DNA of 31,956 nucleotides from NCBI GenBank assembly GCA_946612455.1, contig CAMOER010000029.1, positions 1-31,956 on the forward strand, given 5' to 3'. Below are positions 24,839 to 31,956 of this stretch, piece by piece. The notes beneath the pieces were generated by a model. It made no database searches, was not told the origin of the DNA, and saw only the letters and a program-made list of their open reading frames with translations. This stretch comes from UBA3305 sp002373555 (lineage in GTDB: Bacteria > Bacillota > Clostridia > Lachnospirales > Lachnospiraceae). Position 1 is the first letter of the stretch. Each line of letters begins with the position of its first letter. Position numbers and translations under genes: made by a program.

Positions 24839-26159
24839 AATATTTGCAGCATGCTTCGGGCTGCTGCTGACGGCATTTACGGCATATGTGATGCTTGACA
24901 CATTTGTGATCGCGAGGCCGGTGACGGCTGTCAGCCGGGCGGCGGCAGCGGAGACGGCGGAAGCCAATGCAGCGGATGAAACGGCCGGTGCCGTACAGTC
25001 AGACAGCGAAGAACAGTCGGCAGAAACCGGTGAAGAGACCGGTGCCGGGACCGCAGAAACAGATGCAGCAGCGGCGGAGACCGGAGCAGCATCAGACGCA
25101 GATGCGGAAGCTGGCAGTACTGCCGCAGCAGAGGAAGGATCGGAGAGCACCCGGAAGCACCGGAAGAAACCGGGCGAAAACGGCAGCGGTAAGCCCGGGA
25201 AGAAGGGCGAAGGCGGGAAGAGGCTGGAAGAAGACGCGGAGGATTCCGCGGCAGACAGCGGCGATACTGCAGCCAACACCGACACTGCAGCTAACAGCGG
25301 CCTGGACAACAGCAGTACGGCGCGTGAAGATACCGCTTCAGTCGGTACAGATACTTCGACAGACACCACCTCCGGCGCCGATAGCGCCGCAGCGGATACC
25401 GGCAGCGCCTCCCAGACCGCCGGCATCGGCACCGTCATGACGGAAACCTCCTATTCCGACAGCAACCTGGACATAGAACTCACCACTTACCGGGAGTACG
25501 ACACGAACATCTATGTCGCCGAGGTAAGTGCGGATTCCGCTTATCTGAAGACCGCGTTCGCCAATGATACTTACGGGAAAAATGTGACCGCGACGACATC
25601 GGAGATCGCCGGCAGTACCGGCGCGATCCTGGCAATCAACGGCGATTATTACGGAACGCAGGAAAAAGGCTATGTCGTCCGTGACGGTGTCATCTACAGG
25701 GATACCGCGAAAAACGGGCAGGAGGATCTGGTGATCTACAGTGACGGCAGCTTCGGTTTCATTACCGAAGGTGAAGTGACTGCGCAGGAACTGGTGGAGT
25801 CAGGCGCAGAGCAGGTCCTTTCCTTCGGACCGGCGCTCGTGACAGACGGGCAGATCTCCGTGAGCGAGGGCGAGGAGGTCGGCAAGGCCATGGCTTCCAA
25901 TCCCAGGACGGCGATCGCACAGACCGCGGACGGAAAGTATCTCTTCGTCGTAGCGGACGGAAGGACGGATGAGAGTGCCGGCTTATCTCTTTCGCAGCTG
26001 GCAGATGTCCTGCAGTCGCTCGGCGCAGTCAACGCCTATAATCTGGACGGCGGCGGTTCCTCCACCATGGTCTTCAACGGAAATGTCATCAACAACCCCA
26101 CCACCGGCGGCCGGATCAAAGAGAGGAGCGTGAGCGACATTGTTTATATTGGATATTGA
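24819..26159 (+). CDS. Membrane-anchored phosphodiester glycosidase (NAGPA domain)
   Basis: 446 residues. One N-terminal membrane helix (about 8-30) is followed by a very long low-complexity linker (about 36-205) of Ala/Glu/Asp/Thr with a basic patch near 108-133 (RKHRKKPGENGSGKPGKKGE). From about 210 is the NAGPA domain: LAINGDYYG, SFGPALV, ASNPRTAIAQ, NLDGGGSSTM (from residue 408) and ERSVSDIVYIGY. The family removes sugars linked through a phosphodiester, as in the human mannose-6-phosphate uncovering enzyme, so the substrate here may be a sugar-phosphate modification of an envelope polymer. The start has GGAGG ten bases before it, inside the GT2-GtrA gene, which suggests coupled translation. 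Confidence 0.9.
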   Translation: MFKKRYKIFAACFGLLLTAFTAYVMLDTFVIARPVTAVSRAAAAETAEANAADETAGAVQSDSEEQSAETGEETGAGTAETDAAAAETGAASDADAEAGSTAAAEEGSESTRKHRKKPGENGSGKPGKKGEGGKRLEEDAEDSAADSGDTAANTDTAANSGLDNSSTAREDTASVGTDTSTDTTSGADSAAADTGSASQTAGIGTVMTETSYSDSNLDIELTTYREYDTNIYVAEVSADSAYLKTAFANDTYGKNVTATTSEIAGSTGAILAINGDYYGTQEKGYVVRDGVIYRDTAKNGQEDLVIYSDGSFGFITEGEVTAQELVESGAEQVLSFGPALVTDGQISVSEGEEVGKAMASNPRTAIAQTADGKYLFVVADGRTDESAGLSLSQLADVLQSLGAVNAYNLDGGGSSTMVFNGNVINNPTTGGRIKERSVSDIVYIGY

Positions 26160-26544
26160 TAAGAAGAGAACGTTCATGGCAAAGACGGCGTTCGGATATC
26201 TCCTCTTTGCGGTCTTCATCATGGTCTTCGGCCAGATCTATGAATACTTCAGCTTCGGCGTCTGGTCGGCAGCAATGGTCTACGCCATGGCGATTCCGCT
26301 GATCCTGGGCGTGCTGCCGGCGCTGTTCCTGGCAGCAGCGAAAAGGCAGAGACGGATGCCCGGCCGGATCCCGCTGATGCTCTGGCATGCAGGGGTCATA
26401 ACCTTGACCGTGGGGTGCATCGTCAAAGGCGTGCTGGTGATCTACGGAACGACGAACCGCCTGACTTATGTATATCTGATCGCGGGGATGGCACTGACCG
26501 GCGCATCGGCGGCTATATTCGCCGGAGCGCTGCGAAAAGCATAA
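26140..26544 (+). CDS. Small four-helix membrane protein ending the VTC-linked locus
   Basis: 134 residues from a TTG start that overlaps the preceding gene by 20 bp; GAGAGGAG lies 11 bases upstream. An alternative ATG at 26176 has only a poor AAGAAGAG. Four hydrophobic helices (about 16-38, 44-66, 80-98, 104-128) surround a basic middle loop (AKRQRRMPGR). FGQIYEYFSFGVWSAAM is its most distinctive stretch. I recognise no named family. Tight overlap with the glycosidase gene and a terminator right after it place it in the same transcript. It may be an accessory subunit of the membrane machinery, but its function is unknown. Confidence 0.8.
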   Translation: MFILDIDKKRTFMAKTAFGYLLFAVFIMVFGQIYEYFSFGVWSAAMVYAMAIPLILGVLPALFLAAAKRQRRMPGRIPLMLWHAGVITLTVGCIVKGVLVIYGTTNRLTYVYLIAGMALTGASAAIFAGALRKA

Positions 26545-26553
26545 AAAAGACAC

Positions 26554-26585
26554 AAAAAAGGGTTGTCATAGTGACAGCCCTTTTT
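26554..26585. terminator. Bidirectional terminator between the VTC-linked locus and the toxin gene
   Basis: A 9-bp stem (GGGTTGTCA 26560-26568 with TGACAGCCC 26572-26580, one G-T pair), flanked by six A on the left and five T on the right, so it serves both converging transcripts. Confidence 0.88.
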
Positions 26586-26587
26586 CC

Positions 26588-26851
26588 TTATCGCTCATAA
26601 TGCGTCCATAAGCTCACGATCTTAACGACCTTCTCCTCCTCCAGCACTTCATACACCAACCGGTACTGCACATTGATCCTGCGGGAATAAAGCCCATGCA
26701 GATCGCCCACCAGTTTTTCATACCCGGGCGGCTTCTGAAAAGGATTCTCCCTGATCACACCGATCAGGTCTTTTGCTTTTGTATCAAGGTGGGCTGCTTT
26801 CAGCTTCGGGATGTCTTTCAGCGCTGCTTTGGTATAGACGATCCGATACAC
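26588..26851 (-). CDS. Txe/YoeB-family mRNA endoribonuclease toxin
   Basis: 87 residues, the usual size. The C-terminal half carries the family signature: LVGDLHGLYSRRINVQYRLV and a final THYER whose His-Tyr matches the catalytic pair at the end of YoeB. Such toxins cleave mRNA at the ribosome and are silenced by binding a Phd/YefM antitoxin. It starts with GTG directly after the antitoxin's TAA (TAAGTG), with GAGGAGGTG inside the antitoxin's last codons as ribosome site. This arrangement ensures antitoxin is made first. The central part is more divergent from E. coli YoeB, so the RelE/YafQ group cannot be fully excluded. Confidence 0.88.
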   Translation of the reverse strand: MYRIVYTKAALKDIPKLKAAHLDTKAKDLIGVIRENPFQKPPGYEKLVGDLHGLYSRRINVQYRLVYEVLEEEKVVKIVSLWTHYER

Positions 26852-27100
26852 TTACCACGCCACCTCCTCTTCCGGAACAGTGTCCGCAAGAGAGGTATGG
26901 AGTCCTTCGATCAGTTTTTCCTTCATGACAGGGTTGGAAGAGAGAAAGAGCGTCTCCATTAATCCGAGGTATTCTTCTTCGCTGATCATGACAGCGTTGC
27001 CGTCTTTGGTGGTGATATTTACCGGCTCGTTGAATCGGATTGTATTTTCGACCAGAGAATAAACGTTCTTTCTGAAATTGGTTATGGTTGTAGTGGTCAT
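26852..27100 (-). CDS. Phd/YefM-family antitoxin
   Basis: 82 residues. The N-terminal half (TTTTITNFRKNVYSLVE, then NEPVNITTKDGNAVMISEEEY) is the Phd/YefM DNA-binding fold; the acidic C-terminus should wrap the toxin. It represses its own operon, and the palindrome over the -10 upstream fits. AGAGAGGTG precedes the ATG. The pair is visibly more AT-rich than its neighbours, which suggests later acquisition. Confidence 0.9.
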   Translation of the reverse strand: MTTTTITNFRKNVYSLVENTIRFNEPVNITTKDGNAVMISEEEYLGLMETLFLSSNPVMKEKLIEGLHTSLADTVPEEEVAW

Positions 27101-27120
27101 AAAATCACCTCTCTTTCTAC

Positions 27121-27155
27121 ACGTACATTATAACGTACGTATGAAGAAAGAGCAA
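27121..27155 (-). promoter_or_regulatory. Promoter and palindromic operator of the toxin-antitoxin operon
   Basis: On the minus strand, TTGCTC (27155-27150), a 17-bp spacer and a perfect TATAAT (27132-27127). The -10 lies inside an inverted repeat, ACGTACATTATAACGTACGT (27121-27140), with two GTAC cores 12 bp apart, the spacing described for the TGTACA boxes of the E. coli yefM-yoeB operator. Confidence 0.65.
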
Positions 27156-27236
27156 GACAGAAAATGCGGATTTGTATCAGAATTACCGGCTTTTTGGTTA
27201 TCAGCAGTCTGTAAAAAATTAAATCCCAAATCCCGT

Positions 27237-27265
27237 TTGTCATTTCTTCCCGGAAATGGTATAGT
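27237..27265 (+). promoter_or_regulatory. Sigma-A-type promoter of larB (and perhaps trkAH)
   Basis: TTGTCA (27237-27242), a 17-bp spacer and TATAGT (27260-27265), five of six matches in each box. Transcription would start near 27272. Confidence 0.65.
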
Positions 27266-27300
27266 AGTACAGATGATATAAGGGGCAGTGTTTGTATAGG

Positions 27301-27368
27301 CCTCCCAGCTTTTTGCAAAGTGGGAGCTGCGCCCTGAATATCGATGCTTTTAACTATGCAAGTGGGAG
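27301..27368 (+). promoter_or_regulatory. Leader of larB with two possible competing hairpins
   Basis: CTCCCA (27302-27307) can pair with either of two identical TGGGAG copies (27321-27326 or 27363-27368), each within a GCAAAGTGGGAG / GCAAGTGGGAG repeat. The two pairings exclude each other. If the TTG at 27292 is the real start, this stretch is coding instead. Confidence 0.35.
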
Positions 27369-27387
27369 AAAAACCATAAAAACAGGC

Positions 27388-28188
27388 ATGAATATACACG
27401 AATTGCTTGAAAAAGTGAAAAACGGCAGCATCTCCGTGGAGGAGGCGTCCCTGCAGCTCAAGATGTCCCCGTTCGAGGATCTCGGCTATGCGAAGGTGGA
27501 TCATCACCGGCGGCTCCGGCAGGGCGCCTGTGAAGTCATCTTCGGGGAGAGCAAGACGGCGGAGCAGATCATCGGGATCACACAGCATCTGACCGCAGCC
27601 GGAAATGAGAACGTCCTGATTACCCGACTTTCGGAAGAGAAAGCGGAGGCGGTCAGCGCCGGCCTGGCGGGAACCGCCGGAGCGGCCGAAGCCGGCGATG
27701 CGGACAAAAGCGGCATCCTTTTCACTTACAACAGACCCGGCCGCATCGCCTACACCGGCGCCCTCCCGGCGCCGTCCGGCGCCGGCCGTATCGTCATCGC
27801 CACCGGCGGCACCAGCGACATTCCTGTCGCTGAGGAAGCCGCGGTGACGGCAGAGGTCCTCGGGAATGATGTCCTGCGTCTCTATGATGTCGGCGTAGCC
27901 GGGCTCCACCGTACACTTGCGCACATGGATGATATTATGAGCGCATCGGTGATCATTGCGATCGCGGGCATGGAAGGCGCGCTGGCCTCCGTCATCGGCG
28001 GCCTGGCGGACGCGCCGGTCATCGCCGTCCCGACGAGCGTCGGCTACGGCGCTTCCTTCGGCGGTATTTCCGCGCTGCTGTCCATGCTGAATTCCTGTGC
28101 GAGCGGCGTCAGCGTCGTCAATATCGACAACGGCTTCGGCGCGGGCTACCAGGCATCCATGATCAATCATATTTCCGGAAAGAAATGA
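27388..28188 (+). CDS. larB: Nickel-pincer cofactor biosynthesis carboxylase/hydrolase LarB
   Basis: 266 residues from this ATG. It matches LarB throughout: LGYAKVDHHRRLRQGACEVI, ATGGTSDIPVAEEAA, LYDVGVAGLHR, AGMEGALASVIGGL and VPTSVGYGASFGG, with the PurE-like C-terminal domain. LarB carboxylates the pyridinium ring of nicotinate adenine dinucleotide and hydrolyses the phosphoanhydride, the first step to the nickel-pincer cofactor of lactate racemase-type enzymes. LarA, LarC and LarE are not in the window. The start is uncertain: ATG 27388 matches family length but lacks a good ribosome site, while TTG 27292 has AAGGGG seven bases upstream and would add 32 residues of no known homology. trkA follows after 49 bp. 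Confidence 0.88.
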   Translation: MNIHELLEKVKNGSISVEEASLQLKMSPFEDLGYAKVDHHRRLRQGACEVIFGESKTAEQIIGITQHLTAAGNENVLITRLSEEKAEAVSAGLAGTAGAAEAGDADKSGILFTYNRPGRIAYTGALPAPSGAGRIVIATGGTSDIPVAEEAAVTAEVLGNDVLRLYDVGVAGLHRTLAHMDDIMSASVIIAIAGMEGALASVIGGLADAPVIAVPTSVGYGASFGGISALLSMLNSCASGVSVVNIDNGFGAGYQASMINHISGKK

Positions 28189-28237
28189 CGGAAGCCGCAG
28201 GAAAGAGAACAGAAACGTATAAAAGCGGGAGAATAGA

Positions 28238-29620
28238 ATGAACATCATCATAGTTGGCTGCGGTAAGGTCGGCTTTACACTGGCGAAGTCCCTGACCGAG
28301 GAAGGCCACGATATTACTGTCATAGACAACAAGGCAGAGCATCTGGAAGCCGCGCAGGCGCTGGATGTCCAGACTCTTCTGGGAAACGGCACCAGCTTCA
28401 AGATCCAGGAGGAGGCCGGCGTGTCCGAAGCGGACATTTTCATCGCCGTGACGGACCAGGATGAAGTGAACCTGTTGAGCTGCCTGGTCGCCGGGCGCGC
28501 ATCCGGCTGCAAGACGGTCGCGCGTGTCCGGAGCCCCCAGTATTACGAAGAGATCTCTTATATCAAGCAGGTCATGGGCACATCCCTGATCATCAATCCC
28601 GAATATGCCACCGCTATGGAGATCGATCATCTGATCCGCATCCCGTCCGCGATGGAAGTGGATACCTTCGCGAAGGGGAGAGTCGAGCTGCTGAAGATGA
28701 AGGTCCCGGAGGGCTCCATGCTCGACGGTATGAGCGTGCCGCAGTTCTCCTTCGTTTTCAACAGAGAGATCCTGATCTGCATCATTGAAAGAGGGAATGA
28801 GTGCATTGTTCCGAACGGCCAGACCGAGATCCGCGCCGGCGACCTGATGTATGTCATCATGCCTCCCCAATCGGCCCGGAAATTCTGCGAAGCGATCAGG
28901 CTTCCGTTCAAACCGATCAAAAACGTCATGCTGCTCGGCGGCGGTACGATCGCGTATTATCTCGCAAAGAAACTGATCGCGAACGGGATGAATGTCAAGA
29001 TCGTTGAAAAGAATCCGGATCGCTGCGAAACGCTCAGCGAGATGCTGCCGAAAGCGCAGATCGTGTACGGCGACGCCACGGACCATGGTACGCTGCTCGA
29101 GGAAGGGCTTCCCGGGATGGATGCCTTTGTGGCGCTGACCAGCATCGATGAGGAGAATGTGTTCCTGTCGCTCTATGCCAATCAGAAAGCGCCGAAGGCG
29201 AAGAAGATCACCAAGAACAGCCGGATCGATCTGAAGGACATCGCGATCGATCTTCCGGTCGGCAGCATGGTTTCTCCGAAGGAGATCACCGCGGAATATA
29301 TCAGCCGGTTCGTCCGGTCGCAGCAGAATGCCTACAGCGCGCAGATCGAAGCGGTCTACAGGCTCGCGGACAACCGTGTAGAGGCGCTGGAATTCCATCT
29401 GACGGAAGAATGCGCCGTGACCGGGAAAACGCTTATGGAGCTTCCGATCCGGCAGGGGATCCTCGTCTGCTGCATCGTCCGGGACGGGAAGGTGATCACG
29501 CCTTCCGGCCGTGACCGGATGGAAAAAGGAGATATCGTCATCGTCTGCACGACGCATAAGAATATCCACGATATCACCTATATTCTGGAAGAATCTTACC
29601 GTAAGAAGGTGGGCGCATGA
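28238..29620 (+). CDS. trkA: Trk-type potassium uptake regulatory protein TrkA
   Basis: 460 residues, the full two-lobed TrkA. Each half has an RCK N-domain with a Rossmann start (MNIIIVGCGKVG at residue 1; VMLLGGGTIAYYLAKKL near 231) and a TrkA-C domain (about 150-220 and 375-455). It binds NAD(H) or ATP and gates the TrkH channel from the cytoplasmic side. GGGAG at good spacing supports the ATG. The stop overlaps the trkH start (ATGA), so the two are translated together. No terminator divides it from larB upstream. Confidence 0.95.
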   Translation: MNIIIVGCGKVGFTLAKSLTEEGHDITVIDNKAEHLEAAQALDVQTLLGNGTSFKIQEEAGVSEADIFIAVTDQDEVNLLSCLVAGRASGCKTVARVRSPQYYEEISYIKQVMGTSLIINPEYATAMEIDHLIRIPSAMEVDTFAKGRVELLKMKVPEGSMLDGMSVPQFSFVFNREILICIIERGNECIVPNGQTEIRAGDLMYVIMPPQSARKFCEAIRLPFKPIKNVMLLGGGTIAYYLAKKLIANGMNVKIVEKNPDRCETLSEMLPKAQIVYGDATDHGTLLEEGLPGMDAFVALTSIDEENVFLSLYANQKAPKAKKITKNSRIDLKDIAIDLPVGSMVSPKEITAEYISRFVRSQQNAYSAQIEAVYRLADNRVEALEFHLTEECAVTGKTLMELPIRQGILVCCIVRDGKVITPSGRDRMEKGDIVIVCTTHKNIHDITYILEESYRKKVGA

Positions 29621-31074
29621 ATTTCTCCATCATTATCATGATTCTGGGGACGATCATCCTGCTGACAGGAGGCTTCTTCCTGCTGCCGGTGATCACCGGG
29701 GTCATCTACGGCGAATATCATATCGCGCTGATCTATCTGTTCCTCGGCGGCGCCTATGTGGTCTGCGGGTATCTGATCCGGAAGCTGCACAAGCCGGAAA
29801 AGGATACCTTTTACGCAAAGGAAGGCTTCGTGGCCGTGGCGCTCAGCTGGATCGTGATGAGTCTGCTCGGGGCGTTTCCCTTCATGCTGACCGGCGAGAT
29901 CCCCGCCCTTGCGGATGCGCTTTTTGAGACGGTGTCGGGTTTTACGACGACGGGATCGAGCATTCTGACGGATGTCGAAGCGCTGTCGCACGCCAGCCTG
30001 ATCTGGCGGAGCTTCACCCACTGGGTCGGCGGCATGGGCGTGCTGGTGTTCATGCTTGCGGTGCTGCCGATGACGGGCGGTTCTTCGATGAATCTGATGA
30101 AAGCAGAATCGCCGGGCCCTTCGGTCGGCAAGCTTGTGCCGAAGATCCGGCATACCGCGTTTCTGCTGTATGCGATCTACGGGATCATGACGGTCATTCT
30201 GGTGTTGCTGCTGCTCATGTTCGGCATGCCGCTGTTCGATTCGCTGTGCACCGCTTTCGGCACGGCCGGCACCGGCGGTTTCGGGATCCTGAACAGCTCG
30301 ATGGGACACTATTCGCCCCTGCTGCAGAATATCGTTACGGTCTTTATGCTTCTCTTCGGCGTGAACTTTTCTTTCTATTATTATATCCTGATCCGGAAAC
30401 AGGAAGAAGCGTTTGCGATGGAAGAGATCCGGTGGTATTTTATTATATATGCGGCTGCCGTCGTCCTGATCACGCTGAATCTGCGCACCGGCGCGGATGT
30501 GCAGGTCGGGAAGAGCGTGGCGGATACGATCCGTTTCGCGGCCTTCCAGGTCTCGTCTGTCATGACGACGACCGGATTCTCGACGGCTGACTTCAACCGT
30601 TGGCCCGCCTTTTCCAGGACGATCCTCGTGCTGGTGATGTTCATCGGCGCCTGCGCCGGCAGCACCGGCGGCGGTATGAAGGTGTCCAGGATCCTGCTTT
30701 ATTTCCGGCAGATCCGGCGGGAGCTCGGCAAGCAGATCCATCCCCGGACCGTCAAGGTACTGAAGATGGACGGCAGGGCGCTGGAGAAGGAAGTGCTGCA
30801 TTCCGCTTCGGTCTTTCTGATGGCCTATGTGGTGATCTTTGCCGCTTCGGTCCTGCTCATTTCACTGGAGAACAAGGATCTGACGTCGACCTTCACGTCG
30901 GTCGTGGCCACGATCAACAATATCGGGCCGGGGCTCGCGGAAGTCGGGCCGTCGGGCAATTTTCATGATTTCTCGGCGCTGTCGAAATGCGTGTTCATTT
31001 TCGATATGCTCGCCGGCAGACTGGAACTGATCCCGATGCTGCTGCTGTTTGCACCGGATACATGGAAAAAATAG
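29617..31074 (+). CDS. trkH: Trk-type potassium channel subunit TrkH
   Basis: 485 residues with ten to twelve membrane segments and the four pore loops of the TrkH/KtrB family. The selectivity filter stretches are TTTGSS, GTGGFG, TTTGFS and NNIGPG, one glycine-containing filter in each quarter. GSTGGGMKVSR follows the third pore. It is the membrane pore through which potassium is taken up, regulated by TrkA from the overlapping gene. The 35-bp gap to metG has no terminator. Confidence 0.95.
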   Translation: MNFSIIIMILGTIILLTGGFFLLPVITGVIYGEYHIALIYLFLGGAYVVCGYLIRKLHKPEKDTFYAKEGFVAVALSWIVMSLLGAFPFMLTGEIPALADALFETVSGFTTTGSSILTDVEALSHASLIWRSFTHWVGGMGVLVFMLAVLPMTGGSSMNLMKAESPGPSVGKLVPKIRHTAFLLYAIYGIMTVILVLLLLMFGMPLFDSLCTAFGTAGTGGFGILNSSMGHYSPLLQNIVTVFMLLFGVNFSFYYYILIRKQEEAFAMEEIRWYFIIYAAAVVLITLNLRTGADVQVGKSVADTIRFAAFQVSSVMTTTGFSTADFNRWPAFSRTILVLVMFIGACAGSTGGGMKVSRILLYFRQIRRELGKQIHPRTVKVLKMDGRALEKEVLHSASVFLMAYVVIFAASVLLISLENKDLTSTFTSVVATINNIGPGLAEVGPSGNFHDFSALSKCVFIFDMLAGRLELIPMLLLFAPDTWKK

Positions 31075-31108
31075 TCAATGAAGAAGCTTTACATAAAGGA
31101 GTACCATT

Positions 31109-31956
31109 ATGTGTGAGAACTGCAAGAAAAAACCCTATTACATTACGACTGCGATCGCCTATACGTCCGGAAAGCCCCATATCGGGAACTGCTACGAGAT
31201 CGTCCTCGCGGACAGCATCGCACGCTACAGAAGAGCGCAGGGATATGATGTCAGATTCATGACCGGTACGGACGAGCACGGTCAGAAAATAGAATTAAAG
31301 GCTGCCGAAGCCGGCGTGACGCCGAAGGAATTCGTGGACAATGTCGCCGGCATCATCAAGGAGAACTGGGATCTTTTAAATACTTCCTATGACAAATTCA
31401 TCCGCACGACGGATCATGACCACGAAGTGCAGATCCAGAAGATCTTCCGGAAGCTCTATGAGCAGGGCGATATCTACAAGGGCTATTATGAGGGACTGTA
31501 CTGCACGCCGTGCGAATCCTTCTTTACGGAATCCCAGCTCGTGGACGGCAAGTGCCCGGACTGCGGCAGACCCGTGCAGCCGGCGAAGGAGGAAGCCTAT
31601 TTCTTTAAGATGAGCAAATATGCCGACCGCCTGATCGAGCATATCAATACCCATCCCGAATTCATCCAGCCGGAATCCAGAAAGAATGAGATGATGAACA
31701 ACTTCCTGCTGCCCGGTCTGCAGGATCTGTGCGTCTCCAGGACCTCGTTCAAATGGGGCATCCCCGTGGATTTCGATGACAAGCATGTCGTTTACGTATG
31801 GCTCGATGCGCTGTCGAACTACATCACCGGCCTCGGTTATGATGCGGACGGCAATTCCGGAGAGCTTTATAAGAAATACTGGCCCGCAGATCTGCATCTG
31901 ATCGGCAAGGATATCATCCGTTTCCACACGATCTACTGGCCGATCTTCCTGATGGC
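31109..31956 (+). CDS. metG: Methionyl-tRNA synthetase, 5' part (cut by window end)
   Basis: The first 282 codons of MetRS are in the window; the frame is open to the end. It joins methionine to tRNA-Met in the cytoplasm. HIGN (24-27) is the class I HIGH motif; TGTDEHG, YCTPCES (Cys132, Cys135) and KCPDCGR (Cys149, Cys152) form a four-cysteine zinc knuckle, and KDIIRFHTIYWP is typical. The KMSKS loop lies beyond the window. AAAGGAG precedes the ATG. The gap to trkH is too short for a T-box leader, so transcription may come from the trk operon. Confidence 0.93.
   Translation, partial: MCENCKKKPYYITTAIAYTSGKPHIGNCYEIVLADSIARYRRAQGYDVRFMTGTDEHGQKIELKAAEAGVTPKEFVDNVAGIIKENWDLLNTSYDKFIRTTDHDHEVQIQKIFRKLYEQGDIYKGYYEGLYCTPCESFFTESQLVDGKCPDCGRPVQPAKEEAYFFKMSKYADRLIEHINTHPEFIQPESRKNEMMNNFLLPGLQDLCVSRTSFKWGIPVDFDDKHVVYVWLDALSNYITGLGYDADGNSGELYKKYWPADLHLIGKDIIRFHTIYWPIFLM

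Noticed and set aside
28163..30801. Long antisense frames opposite trkA and trkH
   Set aside because: The sense genes are certain; these frames have shadow composition and no ribosome sites.
31075..31108. T-box leader before metG
   Set aside because: Only 34 bp lie between trkH and metG, far too short.

Overview
The window looks like chromosomal DNA of a fairly GC-rich low-GC-phylum (Firmicutes/Bacillota) anaerobe, most likely a Clostridia/Lachnospiraceae-type gut bacterium. This is an inference from strong AGGAGG-type ribosome binding sites, occasional TTG/GTG starts, a BmpA-type nucleoside ABC transporter, a clostripain-type protease, an xpt gene, and the VTC/DUF4956/DUF4353 gene set common in those genomes. 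No plasmid, phage or insertion-sequence genes were seen. No rRNA, tRNA or CRISPR array was recognised.

Layout. 1-2.5 kb: a beta-lactamase-fold serine hydrolase, then dapA and a small acidic protein of unknown role, closed by a terminator. 2.9-4.6 kb: an HTH regulator fused to a membrane domain, convergent with xpt, which is translationally coupled behind an ABC-F ATPase (minus strand, own sigma-A-like promoter). 6.7-7.8 kb: an M19 dipeptidase. 8.2-8.8 kb: a SafE/DsbD_2-like membrane protein cut short at both ends. 8.85-13.9 kb (minus strand): a BMP lipoprotein, an ATPase and two permeases of a nucleoside importer, with an intrinsic terminator between the lipoprotein gene and the rest. 14.1-18.5 kb: divergent genes for a membrane-anchored C11 (clostripain) protease and an NlpC/P60 cell-wall hydrolase.

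18.6-26.5 kb is the most interesting part. It holds a VTC-type polyphosphate polymerase domain protein and DUF4956 membrane protein (two-gene operon), a large DUF4353 lipoprotein, a GT2-GtrA polyprenyl-phosphate glycosyltransferase, a phosphodiester glycosidase (NAGPA-type) and a small four-helix membrane protein. The first two transcription units share a near-identical promoter architecture (two 11-bp-spaced TTAAAG/TTAAGG direct repeats, then an aligned TATAAT-like -10), which points to one OmpR/PhoB-type response regulator controlling both. The DUF4353 gene is flanked by unusual non-coding DNA. Upstream are four copies of an approximately 88-bp TCATCCTGAGGAG repeat and five 40-bp elements, each made of 11-bp inverted arms around exactly 18 bp. 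Downstream is a 73-bp tandem array whose hairpin arms change together. I infer a co-regulated envelope system joining polyphosphate or another polyanion, lipid-linked sugar transfer and removal of phosphodiester-linked sugars. The biochemical function is not known from sequence.

26.6-32 kb: a YoeB/Phd-YefM-type toxin-antitoxin pair with a palindromic operator over its -10, a lone larB behind a structured leader, trkA-trkH potassium uptake genes with overlapping codons, and the 5' part of metG, cut by the window end.
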